A stretch of DNA of 64,000 bases from Streptomyces tagetis (GCF_018069565.1 NZ_JAGPNL010000010.1:222251-286250); one strand, 5' to 3'; positions 44,365-53,097 are shown, numbered from the stretch's first letter. Translations and numbers: made by a program. The notes: generated by a model from the sequence alone, not told the origin.

Positions 44365-47300
44365 TTGAACACGCAGCCGCAGTACCGACAGGTACCCGCC
44401 CAGGTCGACCTGCCCGCGCTCGAACACGCGGTGCTCGACTTCTGGCGCGAGCAGAAGATCTTCGCGAAGAGCCTGGAGCGGTCCGAGGGCCGCCCCGAGT
44501 GGGTGTTCTACGAGGGCCCGCCCACCGCCAACGGCATGCCGGGCGCCCACCACATCGAGGCCCGCGTCTTCAAGGACGTCTTCCCCCGCTTCCGCACCAT
44601 GCGCGGCTACCACGTGGCCCGCAAGGCCGGCTGGGACTGCCACGGCCTCCCCGTCGAGCTGGCCGTGGAGAAGGAGCTGGGCTTCTCCGGCAAGAAGGAC
44701 ATCGAGGCGTACGGCATCGCCGCCTTCAACGACAAGTGCCGCGAGTCGGTGCTCCGGCACACCGACGCCTTCGCCGAGCTGACGACCCGGATGGGCTACT
44801 GGGTCGACATGGACGACGCGTACGTCACCATGGAGCCCGAGTACATCGAGTCCGTCTGGTGGTCGCTGAAGGAGATCTTCGACAAGGGCCTGCTGGTCCA
44901 GGACCACCGGGTCGCCCCCTGGTGCCCGCGCTGCGGCACCGGCCTCTCCGACCACGAGCTGGCCCAGGGGTACGAGACGGTCGTCGACCCCTCCGTCTTC
45001 GTCCGCTTCCCGCTGACCTCCGGCCCGCTGGCCGGCGAGGCCGCGCTCCTGGTGTGGACGACCACGCCCTGGACCCTGGTCTCCAACACCGCCGTCGCGG
45101 CCCACCCCGAGGTCACCTACGTCGTCGCCACCGACGGCACCGAGAAGCTCGTCGTCGCCGAACAGCTCGTCGCCGGCGCCCTCGGCGAGGGCTGGGAGCC
45201 CACCGGCCAGACCTTCACCGGCGCCGAGATGGAGCGCTGGACCTACCGGCGCCCCTTCGACCTGGTCGCCTTCCCCGAGCCCGCCCACTACGTGGTGAAC
45301 GCCGAGTACGTCACCACCGGCGACGGCACCGGCCTCGTCCACCAGTCCCCCGCCTTCGGTGAGGACGACCTCGCCGTCTGCCGCGCCTACGGCCTGCCCG
45401 TCGTCAACCCGGTCCGCCCCGACGGCACCTTCGAGGAGGACCTGCCGCTGGTCGGCGGCGTCTTCTTCAAGAAGGCCGACGAACAGCTCACCGAGGACCT
45501 GCGCGAGCGCGGCCTGCTCTTCCGGCACGTCCCCTACGAGCACAGCTACCCGCACTGCTGGCGCTGCCACACCGCGCTGCTCTACTACGCCCAGCCCTCC
45601 TGGTACATCCGCACCACCGCGATCAAGGACCGGCTGCTGGCGGAGAACGAGAAGACCAACTGGTTCCCGGACTCCGTCAAGCACGGCCGGTACGGCGACT
45701 GGCTGAACAACAACATCGACTGGGCCCTCTCCCGCAACCGCTACTGGGGCACCCCCCTGCCGATCTGGCGCTGCGAGCAGGACCACCTCACCGTCGTCGG
45801 CTCCCGCGCCGAGCTGACCGGGCTGACCGGCACCGACCAGTCCGCGCTCGACCCGCACCGCCCCTACATCGACGCGGTCACCTTCCCCTGCCCGCAGGAG
45901 GGGTGCGGGGCGACGGCCACCCGCGTCCCGGAGGTCATCGACGCCTGGTACGACTCGGGCTCGATGCCGTTCGCGCAGTGGGGCTACCCGTACAAGAACA
46001 AGGAACTCTTCGAGTCCCGGTACCCGGCCCAGTTCATCAGCGAGGCCATCGACCAGACCCGCGGCTGGTTCTACACGCTGATGGCGGTCGGCACCCTGGT
46101 CTTCGACAGGTCGTCCTACGAGAACGTGGTCTGCCTCGGCCACATCCTCGCCGAGGACGGCCGCAAGATGTCCAAGCACCTCGGCAACATCCTCCAGCCG
46201 ATCCCGCTGATGGACCAGCACGGCGCCGACGCCGTCCGCTGGTTCATGGCAGCCGGCGGCTCGCCCTGGGCGGCCCGCCGGGTCGGCCACGGCACCATCC
46301 AGGAGGTCGTCCGCAAGACGCTCCTCACCTACTGGAACACCGTCGCCTTCCAGGCCCTGTACGCCCGCACCACCGGCTGGTCCCCGAGCGCCGCCGACCC
46401 GGCCCCGGCCGACCGCCCGGTGCTGGACCGCTGGCTCCTGTCCGAGCTGCACGCCCTCACCGACCAGGTGACCCGGGCGCTGGAGGGCTACGACACCCAG
46501 CGCGCCGGCAAGCTGCTCTCCGCGTTCGTCGACGACCTGTCCAACTGGTACGTGCGCCGCTCGCGCCGCCGCTTCTGGCAGGGCGACAAGGCGGCCCTGC
46601 GCACCCTGCACGAGGTCGTCGAGACCGTCACCCAGCTCATGGCGCCGCTCACCCCGTTCATCACCGAGCGGGTCTGGCAGGACCTGGTCGTCCCGGTCAC
46701 CCCGGGCGCCCCGGAGTCGGTCCACCTCTCCTCCTGGCCCGAGGCCGACCTCGCCGCCGTCGACCCGGAGCTGTCCCGGCAGATGGCGCTGGTGCGCCGC
46801 CTGGTCGAGCTGGGCCGGGCCACCCGTGCCGAGTCCGGCGTCAAGACCCGGCAGCCGCTGAGCCGGGCCCTGGTCGCCGTGTCGGGCTTCGAGACCCTCT
46901 CCCCCGAGCTGCACACGCAGATCACCGAGGAGCTGAACGTCGAGTCGCTCGCCTCCCTCGGCGAGGTCGGCGGCTCCCTGGTCGACACGGTGGCGAAGGC
47001 CAACTTCCGGGCGCTCGGCAAGCGGTTCGGCAAGCGCGTCCAGGACGTGGCGAAGGCCATCGCCGCCACGGACGCCGCCGCGCTCTCCCTCGCCCTGCGC
47101 GAGGGCACGGCCTCGGTCGACGTCGACGGGGAGACGGTCACGCTCACCCCCGACGAGGTGATCGTCACCGAGACGCCGCGCGAGGGCTGGTCGGTCGCCT
47201 CCGACTCGGGCGCCACGGTCGCCCTGGACCTGGAGATCACCGAGAAGCTGCGGCAGGCGGGCCTCGCCCGGGACGCCATCCGCCTGATCCAGGAGGCCCG

Positions 47301-47511
47301 CAAGAACAGCGGCCTGGACGTGGCCGACCGGATCGCGCTGCGCTGGACGGCCACCGACCCGGCGACCGTCGCCGCGCTGGGCGAGCACGCCGGGCTCATC
47401 GCGGACGAGGTCCTCGCCACGGACTTCGCCCAGGGCGAGGCGGACGGCACCTTCGGCGACGCCTTCACCGACGAGGGACTGAGCCTCGTCTTCCGCCTGC
47501 GCAAGGTCTGA
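44365..47511 (+). CDS. ileS: Isoleucyl-tRNA synthetase with altered HIGH motif (GAHH)
   Basis: 1048 residues, TTG start at 44365 with GGAGG eight bases upstream. Rossmann core, then a CP1 editing domain (LLVWTTTPWTLVSNTAVAA), anticodon domain and a long C-terminus, the length of a type 2 IleRS. The signature HIGH is replaced by G60-A61-H62-H63 in PTANGMPGAHHIEARVFKD, and KMSKS reads K601-M-S-K-H605. First and third residues are thus effectively exchanged. Zinc-type cysteines appear in PWCPRCGTGL and HCWRCHTALL. Expression is controlled by the T-box just upstream. The gene is otherwise complete and looks functional. Confidence 0.97.
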   Translation: MNTQPQYRQVPAQVDLPALEHAVLDFWREQKIFAKSLERSEGRPEWVFYEGPPTANGMPGAHHIEARVFKDVFPRFRTMRGYHVARKAGWDCHGLPVELAVEKELGFSGKKDIEAYGIAAFNDKCRESVLRHTDAFAELTTRMGYWVDMDDAYVTMEPEYIESVWWSLKEIFDKGLLVQDHRVAPWCPRCGTGLSDHELAQGYETVVDPSVFVRFPLTSGPLAGEAALLVWTTTPWTLVSNTAVAAHPEVTYVVATDGTEKLVVAEQLVAGALGEGWEPTGQTFTGAEMERWTYRRPFDLVAFPEPAHYVVNAEYVTTGDGTGLVHQSPAFGEDDLAVCRAYGLPVVNPVRPDGTFEEDLPLVGGVFFKKADEQLTEDLRERGLLFRHVPYEHSYPHCWRCHTALLYYAQPSWYIRTTAIKDRLLAENEKTNWFPDSVKHGRYGDWLNNNIDWALSRNRYWGTPLPIWRCEQDHLTVVGSRAELTGLTGTDQSALDPHRPYIDAVTFPCPQEGCGATATRVPEVIDAWYDSGSMPFAQWGYPYKNKELFESRYPAQFISEAIDQTRGWFYTLMAVGTLVFDRSSYENVVCLGHILAEDGRKMSKHLGNILQPIPLMDQHGADAVRWFMAAGGSPWAARRVGHGTIQEVVRKTLLTYWNTVAFQALYARTTGWSPSAADPAPADRPVLDRWLLSELHALTDQVTRALEGYDTQRAGKLLSAFVDDLSNWYVRRSRRRFWQGDKAALRTLHEVVETVTQLMAPLTPFITERVWQDLVVPVTPGAPESVHLSSWPEADLAAVDPELSRQMALVRRLVELGRATRAESGVKTRQPLSRALVAVSGFETLSPELHTQITEELNVESLASLGEVGGSLVDTVAKANFRALGKRFGKRVQDVAKAIAATDAAALSLALREGTASVDVDGETVTLTPDEVIVTETPREGWSVASDSGATVALDLEITEKLRQAGLARDAIRLIQEARKNSGLDVADRIALRWTATDPATVAALGEHAGLIADEVLATDFAQGEADGTFGDAFTDEGLSLVFRLRKV

Positions 47512-47544
47512 TCCGCGCCCCGGGCCTCGCGCCCGGGAGCACGA

Positions 47545-47592
47545 CCAGGGCCCGGCCTCCCCCCCTTCGCAGGGGGGGAGGCCGGGCCCTGG
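47545..47592 (+). terminator. ileS terminator
   Basis: Perfect 22-base arms (47545-47566 and 47571-47592) with a 4-base loop, 33 bases after the ileS stop. Confidence 0.9.
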
Positions 47593-47629
47593 TGCGTCGC
47601 GGACCGGCGCCCGTGGCCCCGGAGACGCG

Positions 47630-47663
47630 GAACGGGCCCCGGGTGGTCACCCGGGGCCCGTTC
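47630..47663 (-). terminator. divIVA terminator
   Basis: Perfect 16-base arms (47630-47645 and 47648-47663) separated by two bases, 44 bases beyond the divIVA stop on the minus strand. Separate from the ileS terminator beside it. Confidence 0.8.
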
Positions 47664-47707
47664 TGAACGCTGCCGTCCGCTAGGCCGTACTACCGGTCAC
47701 GAGCCCG

Positions 47708-48973
47708 TCAGTTGTCGTCCTCGTCGATCAGGAAACCGCGCATCGGAGACGGCGCCTGGCCCATCGGCGAGGGGCCCTGCGGACGCACCGGCGCCATCGG
47801 CTGGGTCATCGCCGGCGACATCTGCTGCTGGCCGCCGTACGACGGGCCGGCCGGGTTCGGTCCGCCGCCCATCGACGGGTTGCCGCCGTAGGACGGGGCG
47901 CTCGCGCCGGCCGGGGCCATCGAGGGCGCCGGGGACGGCGGCAGCGACGCCGCCGCCGGGGCCCGCGGCGGGGCCAGCGAGTCGTCGGACTGGGTCTCCA
48001 GTTGACGGAGCTGCGACTCCAGGTAGGACTTCAGCCGCGTGCGGTACTCGCGCTCGAAGCCGCGCAGGTCCTCGACCTTGCGCTCCAGCGTGGCGCGGGC
48101 GGACTCCAGGGAGCCCATCGCGACGCGGTGCTTCTCCTGCGCGTCCCGCTCCAGGGCGTCGGCCTTGGCACGAGCGTCCCGCTCCAGGCCCTCGGCCCGC
48201 GAACGCGCCTCGCCCACGATCTTGTTGGCCTCGGAACGTGCCTCGGCGATCGCCTGGTCGGCGGTCTGCTGGGCCAGCGAGAGGACACGGGCGGCGCTGT
48301 CGCCGCCGGGGCCCTGACCGGGCATGCCGGGACCACCCGGGCCACCGGGACCCTGGGGGCCGCCCATGCCCATCGGGCCGGGGCCCATCTGACCCTGCAT
48401 CGGACCCTGGCCCATCGGGCCGGGACCCTGACCCATGGGACCGGGACCCTGGCCCATCGGGCCCTGACCCATCTGGCCCTGGCCCATCGGCCCCTGGCCC
48501 ATCGGGCCCTGACCCATCGGACCGGGACCCTGGCCCATCTGACCGGGGCCCTGCGGACCGCCCTGTCCACCGGGACCGGCGGGCAGTTGCGGTGCACCGC
48601 TCGGCAGCTGGGGCGGGCCGCCCATGGGGCCGCCCATCTGCTGCTGCGGCGGGCCCGATATGCCGGCGGGCACCGGAGCGCCGGGTCCTCGCATGCCCTG
48701 CTGCTGCGGAGGCATCCCCTGCTGGGGTGGGTGCTGCTGATGCTGCTGATCCTGGGGCGGCTCGGGGGGCTTGCGCATGTTCTGCTGGTTCTGCGCAGCC
48801 GCGCGCGTGGCCGCGGCCAGTTTGGCCCGCAGGTCCTCGTTCTCGCGGAGCAGCCGGGTCAGCTCGGCTTCGACCTCGTCGAGGAAGGCATCGACCTCGT
48901 CCTCGTCATAGCCTTCTCGGAGGCGGACGGTCGTGAACTGCTTGTTCCGCACGTCCTCAGGGGTCAACGGCAT
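47708..48973 (-). CDS. divIVA: DivIVA / Wag31 polar growth coiled-coil protein
   Basis: 421 residues. The N-terminal LTPEDVRNKQFTTVRLREGY and DEDEVDAFLDEVEAEL form the membrane-binding dimer domain (1-55). A Gln/Pro/Gly/Met-rich linker (about 60-225) has GPMGQ-type repeats, followed by a long coiled coil (about 230-335) and a disordered tail ending RGFLIDEDDN. It marks hyphal tips and recruits the wall synthesis machinery. ATG at 48973 with GAGGTG five to six bases upstream. It precedes the terminator, so it ends the yggT-side transcript or has its own promoter. Confidence 0.97.
   Translation of the reverse strand: MPLTPEDVRNKQFTTVRLREGYDEDEVDAFLDEVEAELTRLLRENEDLRAKLAAATRAAAQNQQNMRKPPEPPQDQQHQQHPPQQGMPPQQQGMRGPGAPVPAGISGPPQQQMGGPMGGPPQLPSGAPQLPAGPGGQGGPQGPGQMGQGPGPMGQGPMGQGPMGQGQMGQGPMGQGPGPMGQGPGPMGQGPMQGQMGPGPMGMGGPQGPGGPGGPGMPGQGPGGDSAARVLSLAQQTADQAIAEARSEANKIVGEARSRAEGLERDARAKADALERDAQEKHRVAMGSLESARATLERKVEDLRGFEREYRTRLKSYLESQLRQLETQSDDSLAPPRAPAAASLPPSPAPSMAPAGASAPSYGGNPSMGGGPNPAGPSYGGQQQMSPAMTQPMAPVRPQGPSPMGQAPSPMRGFLIDEDDN
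48362..48546 (-). repeat. Imperfect tandem repeats in the DivIVA linker
   Basis: Repeated units based on GGGCCCATGGGTCAG-like sequence code for GPMGQ and GQMGQ blocks, at least nine times. Length is likely to vary between strains by slippage. Confidence 0.75.
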
Positions 48974-49028
48974 CTCTTCACCTCAACGTAGTCGTCGGCA
49001 TTCGGCAAGCCCGCATCTCTCTCATCGT

Positions 49029-49313
49029 TCACAGCCGGCTCACGATCGAGATCAGGATGTAAACGATGATCATCAGCACGAAGAAGGACAGGTCGAGCGC
49101 CACGCCCCCGAGACGCAACGGCGGAATGAACCGCCGCAGAAGCTTCAACGGTGGATCGGTGACAGTGTAGGTGGCCTCCAGAACGACCACCATCGCCTTG
49201 CCGGGATGCCACGAGCGGGCGAACTGGAAGACGTAGTCCATGACCAACCGGAAGATGAGCACGATGAGGAAGCACATCAGCGCGATGTAGACGACATCCA
49301 GAACCACGCTCAT
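49029..49313 (-). CDS. YggT family membrane protein
   Basis: 94 residues from the ATG at 49313. Two membrane helices, with the pattern VVYIALMCFLIVLIFRLVMDYVF and the conserved middle DPPLKLLRRFIPPLRLGGVALD typical of YggT. It lies between sepF and divIVA in the dcw cluster. Role unknown; possibly linked to division or osmotic stability. Confidence 0.9.
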   Translation of the reverse strand: MSVVLDVVYIALMCFLIVLIFRLVMDYVFQFARSWHPGKAMVVVLEATYTVTDPPLKLLRRFIPPLRLGGVALDLSFFVLMIIVYILISIVSRL

Positions 49314-49385
49314 GACCTGTGCTTCCCTCTCCCCTGAACCATCCCCCGGACCCGTCCTCGGGCCCGCGCTCACCGGTGCTGCGTC

Positions 49386-50027
49386 TCAGCTCTGGTTGAA
49401 GAACCCGCCCTCTGCGATACGGGCCTTGTCCTCCGCCGTGACATCGACGTTAGCAGGCGACAACAGGAACACCTTCTGCGTCACCCGCTCGATACTGCCG
49501 TGAAGACCAAACACCAAACCCGCCGCAAAGTCGACAAGTCGCTTCGCGTCTGTGTCATCCATCTCAGTCAGATTCATGATCACCGGGGTGCCCTCACGGA
49601 AGTGTTCCCCGATGGTACGGGCCTCGTTGTAGGTCCGCGGGTGAAGGGTGGTGATCCGGTAGGGCTCTCGTTCCGACACGACCTTGGGCATGATGACGGG
49701 TGCGCTCTTTTCCAGGCTTGCGCGTTCTTGTGTGATGGACGCCACGGGCGCGATGCGCGCCGGACGGCTGGATTCCGCCCCGAGCGAAGCGGATCGGGGC
49801 ACCGGCTCGCGCTGGGCCGGAGGTTGCACGACGCGCACCTCTTCGTCCCGCTGGGGCTGGTGTGATCCGTGCGACTGGTGAGGCGGCTCGTGCCGCCGGT
49901 GGTCCCGCTCGGGCTCGGGGTCGAGTTCCGGTTCGAAGTCGTCGTCGGGGTCGAATCCCCGGCCGTCGTACCCATCGTCCTCCACGAGGCCGAGGTAGAC
50001 CGCCATCTTGCGCATCGCGCCGGCCAT
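49386..50027 (-). CDS. sepF: SepF cell division protein
   Basis: 213 residues from the ATG at 50027 (GGAGGA eight bases upstream). N-terminal amphipathic helix MAGAMRKMAVYLGLVEDDG anchors to the membrane, an acidic/His-rich linker follows (30-110), and the C-terminal SepF core (about 115-213, YNEARTIGEHFREGTPVIMN and LTEMDDTDAKRLVDF) forms the dimer that binds the FtsZ tail. Actinobacteria lack FtsA, so SepF is the main FtsZ membrane anchor. Confidence 0.97.
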   Translation of the reverse strand: MAGAMRKMAVYLGLVEDDGYDGRGFDPDDDFEPELDPEPERDHRRHEPPHQSHGSHQPQRDEEVRVVQPPAQREPVPRSASLGAESSRPARIAPVASITQERASLEKSAPVIMPKVVSEREPYRITTLHPRTYNEARTIGEHFREGTPVIMNLTEMDDTDAKRLVDFAAGLVFGLHGSIERVTQKVFLLSPANVDVTAEDKARIAEGGFFNQS

Positions 50028-50049
50028 GCTCTGAGTCCTCCGCTCTGTG

Positions 50050-50114
50050 GTGGATCGGCTGACGACTGCCAAGTGCCCGCGATCCACGAGGTCGTTGCCT
50101 CCGCCTTTCGGCGG
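50050..50114 (-). promoter_or_regulatory. Two hairpins in the sepF leader
   Basis: Arms GTGGATCG (50050-50057) and CGATCCAC (50080-50087) pair perfectly over a 22-base loop. Next to them CCGCC and GGCGG (50101-50114) close a TTTC loop, which reads GAAA on the transcribed strand, a stable tetraloop. Upstream a TATGGT could be the -10 site. Possible control of sepF translation; unproved. Confidence 0.45.
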
Positions 50115-50156
50115 TAATGACCATATTTTCTGCTGTGGTCCGACTTCTTGGCGACG

Positions 50157-50876
50157 TTACCCGAGCCTGGGGCGGACTCCGAGTACCGCCGTACCGACGC
50201 GCACATGTGTCGCCCCGGCCGCCACGGCCTCCTCAAGGTCCGCACTCATCCCCGCGGAGACCATGTTCGCAGCCGGATGGGCCCGGCGCAGGTCGGTCGA
50301 CAAATCCATGAGGTGATCGAACGCGGCGCGTTGACGTCCGGCGTACTCCCCGGTGAGCGGCGCGACCGTCATCAGGCCGTCCAGGCGCAGCCCCTCGGCC
50401 CCGGCGACCAGGTCGGCCAACTCCGGGACGCCCGAGGGCGCCACGCCGCCGCGCTCGCCGCGTCCGCCCGCGTCCGCGTCGAGGGCGACCTGGAGCAGAC
50501 AGCGCACCTCGCGGCCGGCCCGTACCGCCTCCCGCGACAGGGCGGTCACGAGCCGCGCCCGGTCGACGGACTGCACCACGTCGGCGTAACCGACCACGGA
50601 GCGGACCTTGTTCGTCTGCAACTGCCCGACGAAGTGCCAGGAGAGCGGCAGGTCCACGCAGGCCGTCGCCTTGGGCGCCGCGTCCTGGTCGCGGTTCTCG
50701 GCGACGTGGCGCACGCCGAGCCCGGACAGGACGCGGACGTCCTCGGCCGGGTAGGTCTTGGTGACCACGATCAGGGTCACCTCGTCGCGGCGGCGGCCCG
50801 CGGCCTCGCAGGCGGCGGTGATGCGCTCCTCGACCGCGGTCAGGTTCGTGGCGATCTCGTGCTTACGGTCCGTCAT
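50157..50876 (-). CDS. yggS: YggS-type PLP homeostasis protein
   Basis: 239 residues, alanine racemase-like N-terminal barrel without the racemase C-terminal domain. PLP Lys in VTLIVVTKTYP; HFVGQLQTNKVR and SAGMSADLEEAVAAGATHVRVGTAVLG are the family markers. It balances PLP and amino/keto acid pools. Its usual partner position between sepF and pgeF is kept. ATG start at 50876; 6 bases after pgeF. Confidence 0.95.
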   Translation of the reverse strand: MTDRKHEIATNLTAVEERITAACEAAGRRRDEVTLIVVTKTYPAEDVRVLSGLGVRHVAENRDQDAAPKATACVDLPLSWHFVGQLQTNKVRSVVGYADVVQSVDRARLVTALSREAVRAGREVRCLLQVALDADAGGRGERGGVAPSGVPELADLVAGAEGLRLDGLMTVAPLTGEYAGRQRAAFDHLMDLSTDLRRAHPAANMVSAGMSADLEEAVAAGATHVRVGTAVLGVRPRLG

Positions 50877-50882
50877 GCCCCA

Positions 50883-51611
50883 TCAGTCCAGCCAGACATA
50901 GCCCGCGAGCCGTCCGGTGACCCGGTCGCGGCGGTACGAGAAGTGGTCGTGCGACTCCCGGGTGCACACCGGGGAGCGCGTACGGTCGCGCACTCCGAGG
51001 CGCTCCAGTTGCGCGTGCACTCCGGCGCACACGTCGACGGCCGGTGTGCCCCAACTGGTCTCGGCGTACGCCGCCGGCTCCGTCTCGGCGACCTCGTCGC
51101 GCATCCCGGCCGGCACCTCGTAGCACCGTCCGCAGACGGCGGGTCCGGTGCGGGCGACGATCCGGGCGGGGTCGGCGCCGAGTTCGGTCATGGCCCGTAC
51201 GGCGGCGGGGACCACGCCGGCGACCATGCCGGGCCGGCCCGCGTGTGCCGCGCCGGCCACGCCCGCCACCGGGTCGGCGAGCAGGACGGGCACGCAGTCG
51301 GCGGTGAGGACGGCGAGCGGGAGTCCGCGCCTCGCGGTGACGACCGCGTCGACGGGCGGGACCGGCCCCTCTCCCCAGGGCCCGTCGACCACGGCCACGT
51401 CGGCGCCGTGCACCTGGTCCATCCAGACCACGCGGTCGGCGTCGAGGCCGAGCGCCCCGGCGGCGAGCCGCCGGTTGGCCACGACGGCGGCGGGGTCGTC
51501 GCCGACCGCGCCGCCGAGGTTCAGCTCCTCGTGCGGAACGGCGCTCACCCCGCCCCACCGGTCGGTGAAGCCGAAGTGCGCGCCGTTCACGGTGTCGCGC
51601 CGGCCTATCAC
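50883..51611 (-). CDS. pgeF: Peptidoglycan editing factor PgeF (YfiH/laccase-domain family)
   Basis: 242 residues. Contains WMDQVHGADV, the Cys in LAVLTADCVPVLL, and the second half HAGRPGMVAGVV, where the usual W of HAGWRG is missing. Zinc-binding His and Cys residues place it in the multicopper polyphenol oxidase-like (DUF152) family. Reported to prevent wrong amino acids in muropeptides. GTG start overlaps the ftsZ stop (GTGA). Confidence 0.9.
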   Translation of the reverse strand: MIGRRDTVNGAHFGFTDRWGGVSAVPHEELNLGGAVGDDPAAVVANRRLAAGALGLDADRVVWMDQVHGADVAVVDGPWGEGPVPPVDAVVTARRGLPLAVLTADCVPVLLADPVAGVAGAAHAGRPGMVAGVVPAAVRAMTELGADPARIVARTGPAVCGRCYEVPAGMRDEVAETEPAAYAETSWGTPAVDVCAGVHAQLERLGVRDRTRSPVCTRESHDHFSYRRDRVTGRLAGYVWLD

Positions 51612-52810
51612 TTCAGGAAGTCCGGCACGTCCAGTTCCTCGGCCGCGCTGTCCGAGTAGGTACGGGAGGACGGCACGGGCGGGCCGGAGAGCGGCGGGAG
51701 GTCGTCGACCGGCTCCGGCACGGCCGGCTCCGGGTCCTCCTTGGGCTTGACGCTGCCGAGCGAGCCGAAGGCGGGGCGGCCCTCGGGCTGCCGGACCGGG
51801 GCGGGCTGCTCCTCGCGCTTGGCGGAGGACGAGCCGAGGACGTTGTCCCGCTTGGCGGGCGGCTGGCCCCCGTCGAAGCCGGCGGCGATCACGGTGACCC
51901 GCACCTCGTCGCCGAGGGCGTCGTCGATGACCGCGCCGAAGATGATGTTGGCCTCGGGGTGGGCGGCCTCGCTGACCAACTGGGCGGCCTCGTTGATCTC
52001 GAACAGGCCGAGGTCGGAGCCGCCGGAGATGGAGAGGAGCACGCCCCGGGCGCCGTCGATGGACGCCTCCAGCAGCGGCGAGGAGATCGCCATCTCGGCC
52101 GCGGCCACCGCGCGGTCGTCGCCGCGGGCCGAGCCGATGCCCATGAGGGCCGAACCGGCCTCGGACATGACCGACTTGACGTCGGCGAAGTCCAGGTTGA
52201 TCAGGCCGGGGGTGGTGATGAGGTCGGTGATGCCCTGCACACCGGAGAGCAGCACCTGGTCCGCGGACTTGAAGGCGTCGAGCACGCTGACCTGGCGGTC
52301 CGAGATGGACAGCAGCCGGTCGTTGGGGATGACGATGAGGGTGTCGACCTCTTCGCGGAGTTCGGCGATGCCGTCCTCGGCCTGGTTGGCGCGGCGCCGT
52401 CCCTCGAAGGTGAACGGGCGGGTGACCACGCCGATGGTGAGGGCGCCCAGCGAGCGGGCGATGTTGGCCACGACGGGCGCCCCGCCGGTGCCGGTGCCGC
52501 CGCCTTCACCGGCTGTCACGAAGACCATGTCGGCCCCCTTGAGGACCTCCTCGATCTCCTCGCGGTGGTCCTCGGCCGCCTTGCGTCCGACGGCCGGGTT
52601 GGCTCCGGCGCCGAGTCCGCGGGTGAGTTCGCGGCCGACGTCCAGCTTGACGTCGGCGTCGCTCATCAACAGAGCTTGCGCGTCCGTGTTGATGGCGATG
52701 AACTCGACGCCCTTGAGACCGACCTCGATCATCCGGTTGATGGCATTGACACCACCGCCGCCGACACCGATGACTTTGATGACTGCGAGGTAGTTCTGCG
52801 GTGCTGCCAC
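51608..52810 (-). CDS. ftsZ: Cell division protein FtsZ
   Basis: 400 residues, GTG start at 52810. Tubulin-like GTPase: GGGGVNAINRM, the signature AGEGGGTGTGGAPVVA (near residues 101-116), NDRLLSI and the synergy loop NLDFADVKSVM. The Pro/Glu-rich linker (about 320-385) ends in the conserved tail DVPDFLK that SepF and others bind. Polymerises into the Z-ring; in Streptomyces it is also needed in ladders for spore septation. It is preceded by a predicted promoter (52978-53007) and a hairpin. Confidence 0.99.
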   Translation of the reverse strand: MAAPQNYLAVIKVIGVGGGGVNAINRMIEVGLKGVEFIAINTDAQALLMSDADVKLDVGRELTRGLGAGANPAVGRKAAEDHREEIEEVLKGADMVFVTAGEGGGTGTGGAPVVANIARSLGALTIGVVTRPFTFEGRRRANQAEDGIAELREEVDTLIVIPNDRLLSISDRQVSVLDAFKSADQVLLSGVQGITDLITTPGLINLDFADVKSVMSEAGSALMGIGSARGDDRAVAAAEMAISSPLLEASIDGARGVLLSISGGSDLGLFEINEAAQLVSEAAHPEANIIFGAVIDDALGDEVRVTVIAAGFDGGQPPAKRDNVLGSSSAKREEQPAPVRQPEGRPAFGSLGSVKPKEDPEPAVPEPVDDLPPLSGPPVPSSRTYSDSAAEELDVPDFLK

Positions 52811-52916
52811 GTCGAAGGCCTCTCGCCTCGAGTTACGTGTCGCCGGATCGGCCGGAGTACTGCCGCTCCGCGACCCGACGACTGATGCCGATGGGACGGT
52901 CCGTAGCCCCGACCCG

Positions 52917-52941
52917 AACCCTAAAGCTGAAGTTTAGGGTT
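52917..52941 (-). promoter_or_regulatory. Perfect hairpin in the ftsZ leader
   Basis: Arms AACCCTAAA (52917-52925) and TTTAGGGTT (52933-52941) with a 7-base loop, about 107 bases upstream of the ftsZ GTG, and much more AT-rich than the surrounding region. It would be transcribed from the predicted promoter just upstream. Confidence 0.6.
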
Positions 52942-52977
52942 ACCAGTGTGTCCGTTCCTTGGAGTCTTCCGAACAGG

Positions 52978-53007
52978 ACACTAAGTCGACAAGCGGCGCG
53001 CGTTCAA
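52978..53007 (-). promoter_or_regulatory. Predicted promoter for ftsZ
   Basis: On the minus strand TTGAAC (53002-53007) and TAGTGT (52978-52983) stand 18 bases apart, in an AT-richer gap after ftsQ. Transcription would start near 52970, leaving a 160-base leader. S. coelicolor ftsZ is known to have several promoters, one of them developmentally controlled; this is a candidate for one. Confidence 0.6.
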
Positions 53008-53097
53008 CGAACACGCCGAACCTCCCTTTTTTCTTTTCACCCTATGTGATCAGCCATAGCGCTGCCCAGCCAGGGTGCTGGCCTGCACATATGCTCG

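Noticed and set aside
44152..47388. 1078-residue open frame on the minus strand
   Set aside because: Antisense to ileS; low-complexity composition typical of a shadow frame.
48002..48991. 329-residue plus-strand frame rich in Thr/Gly/Ala/His
   Set aside because: Complement of the DivIVA repeats; not a real repeat protein.
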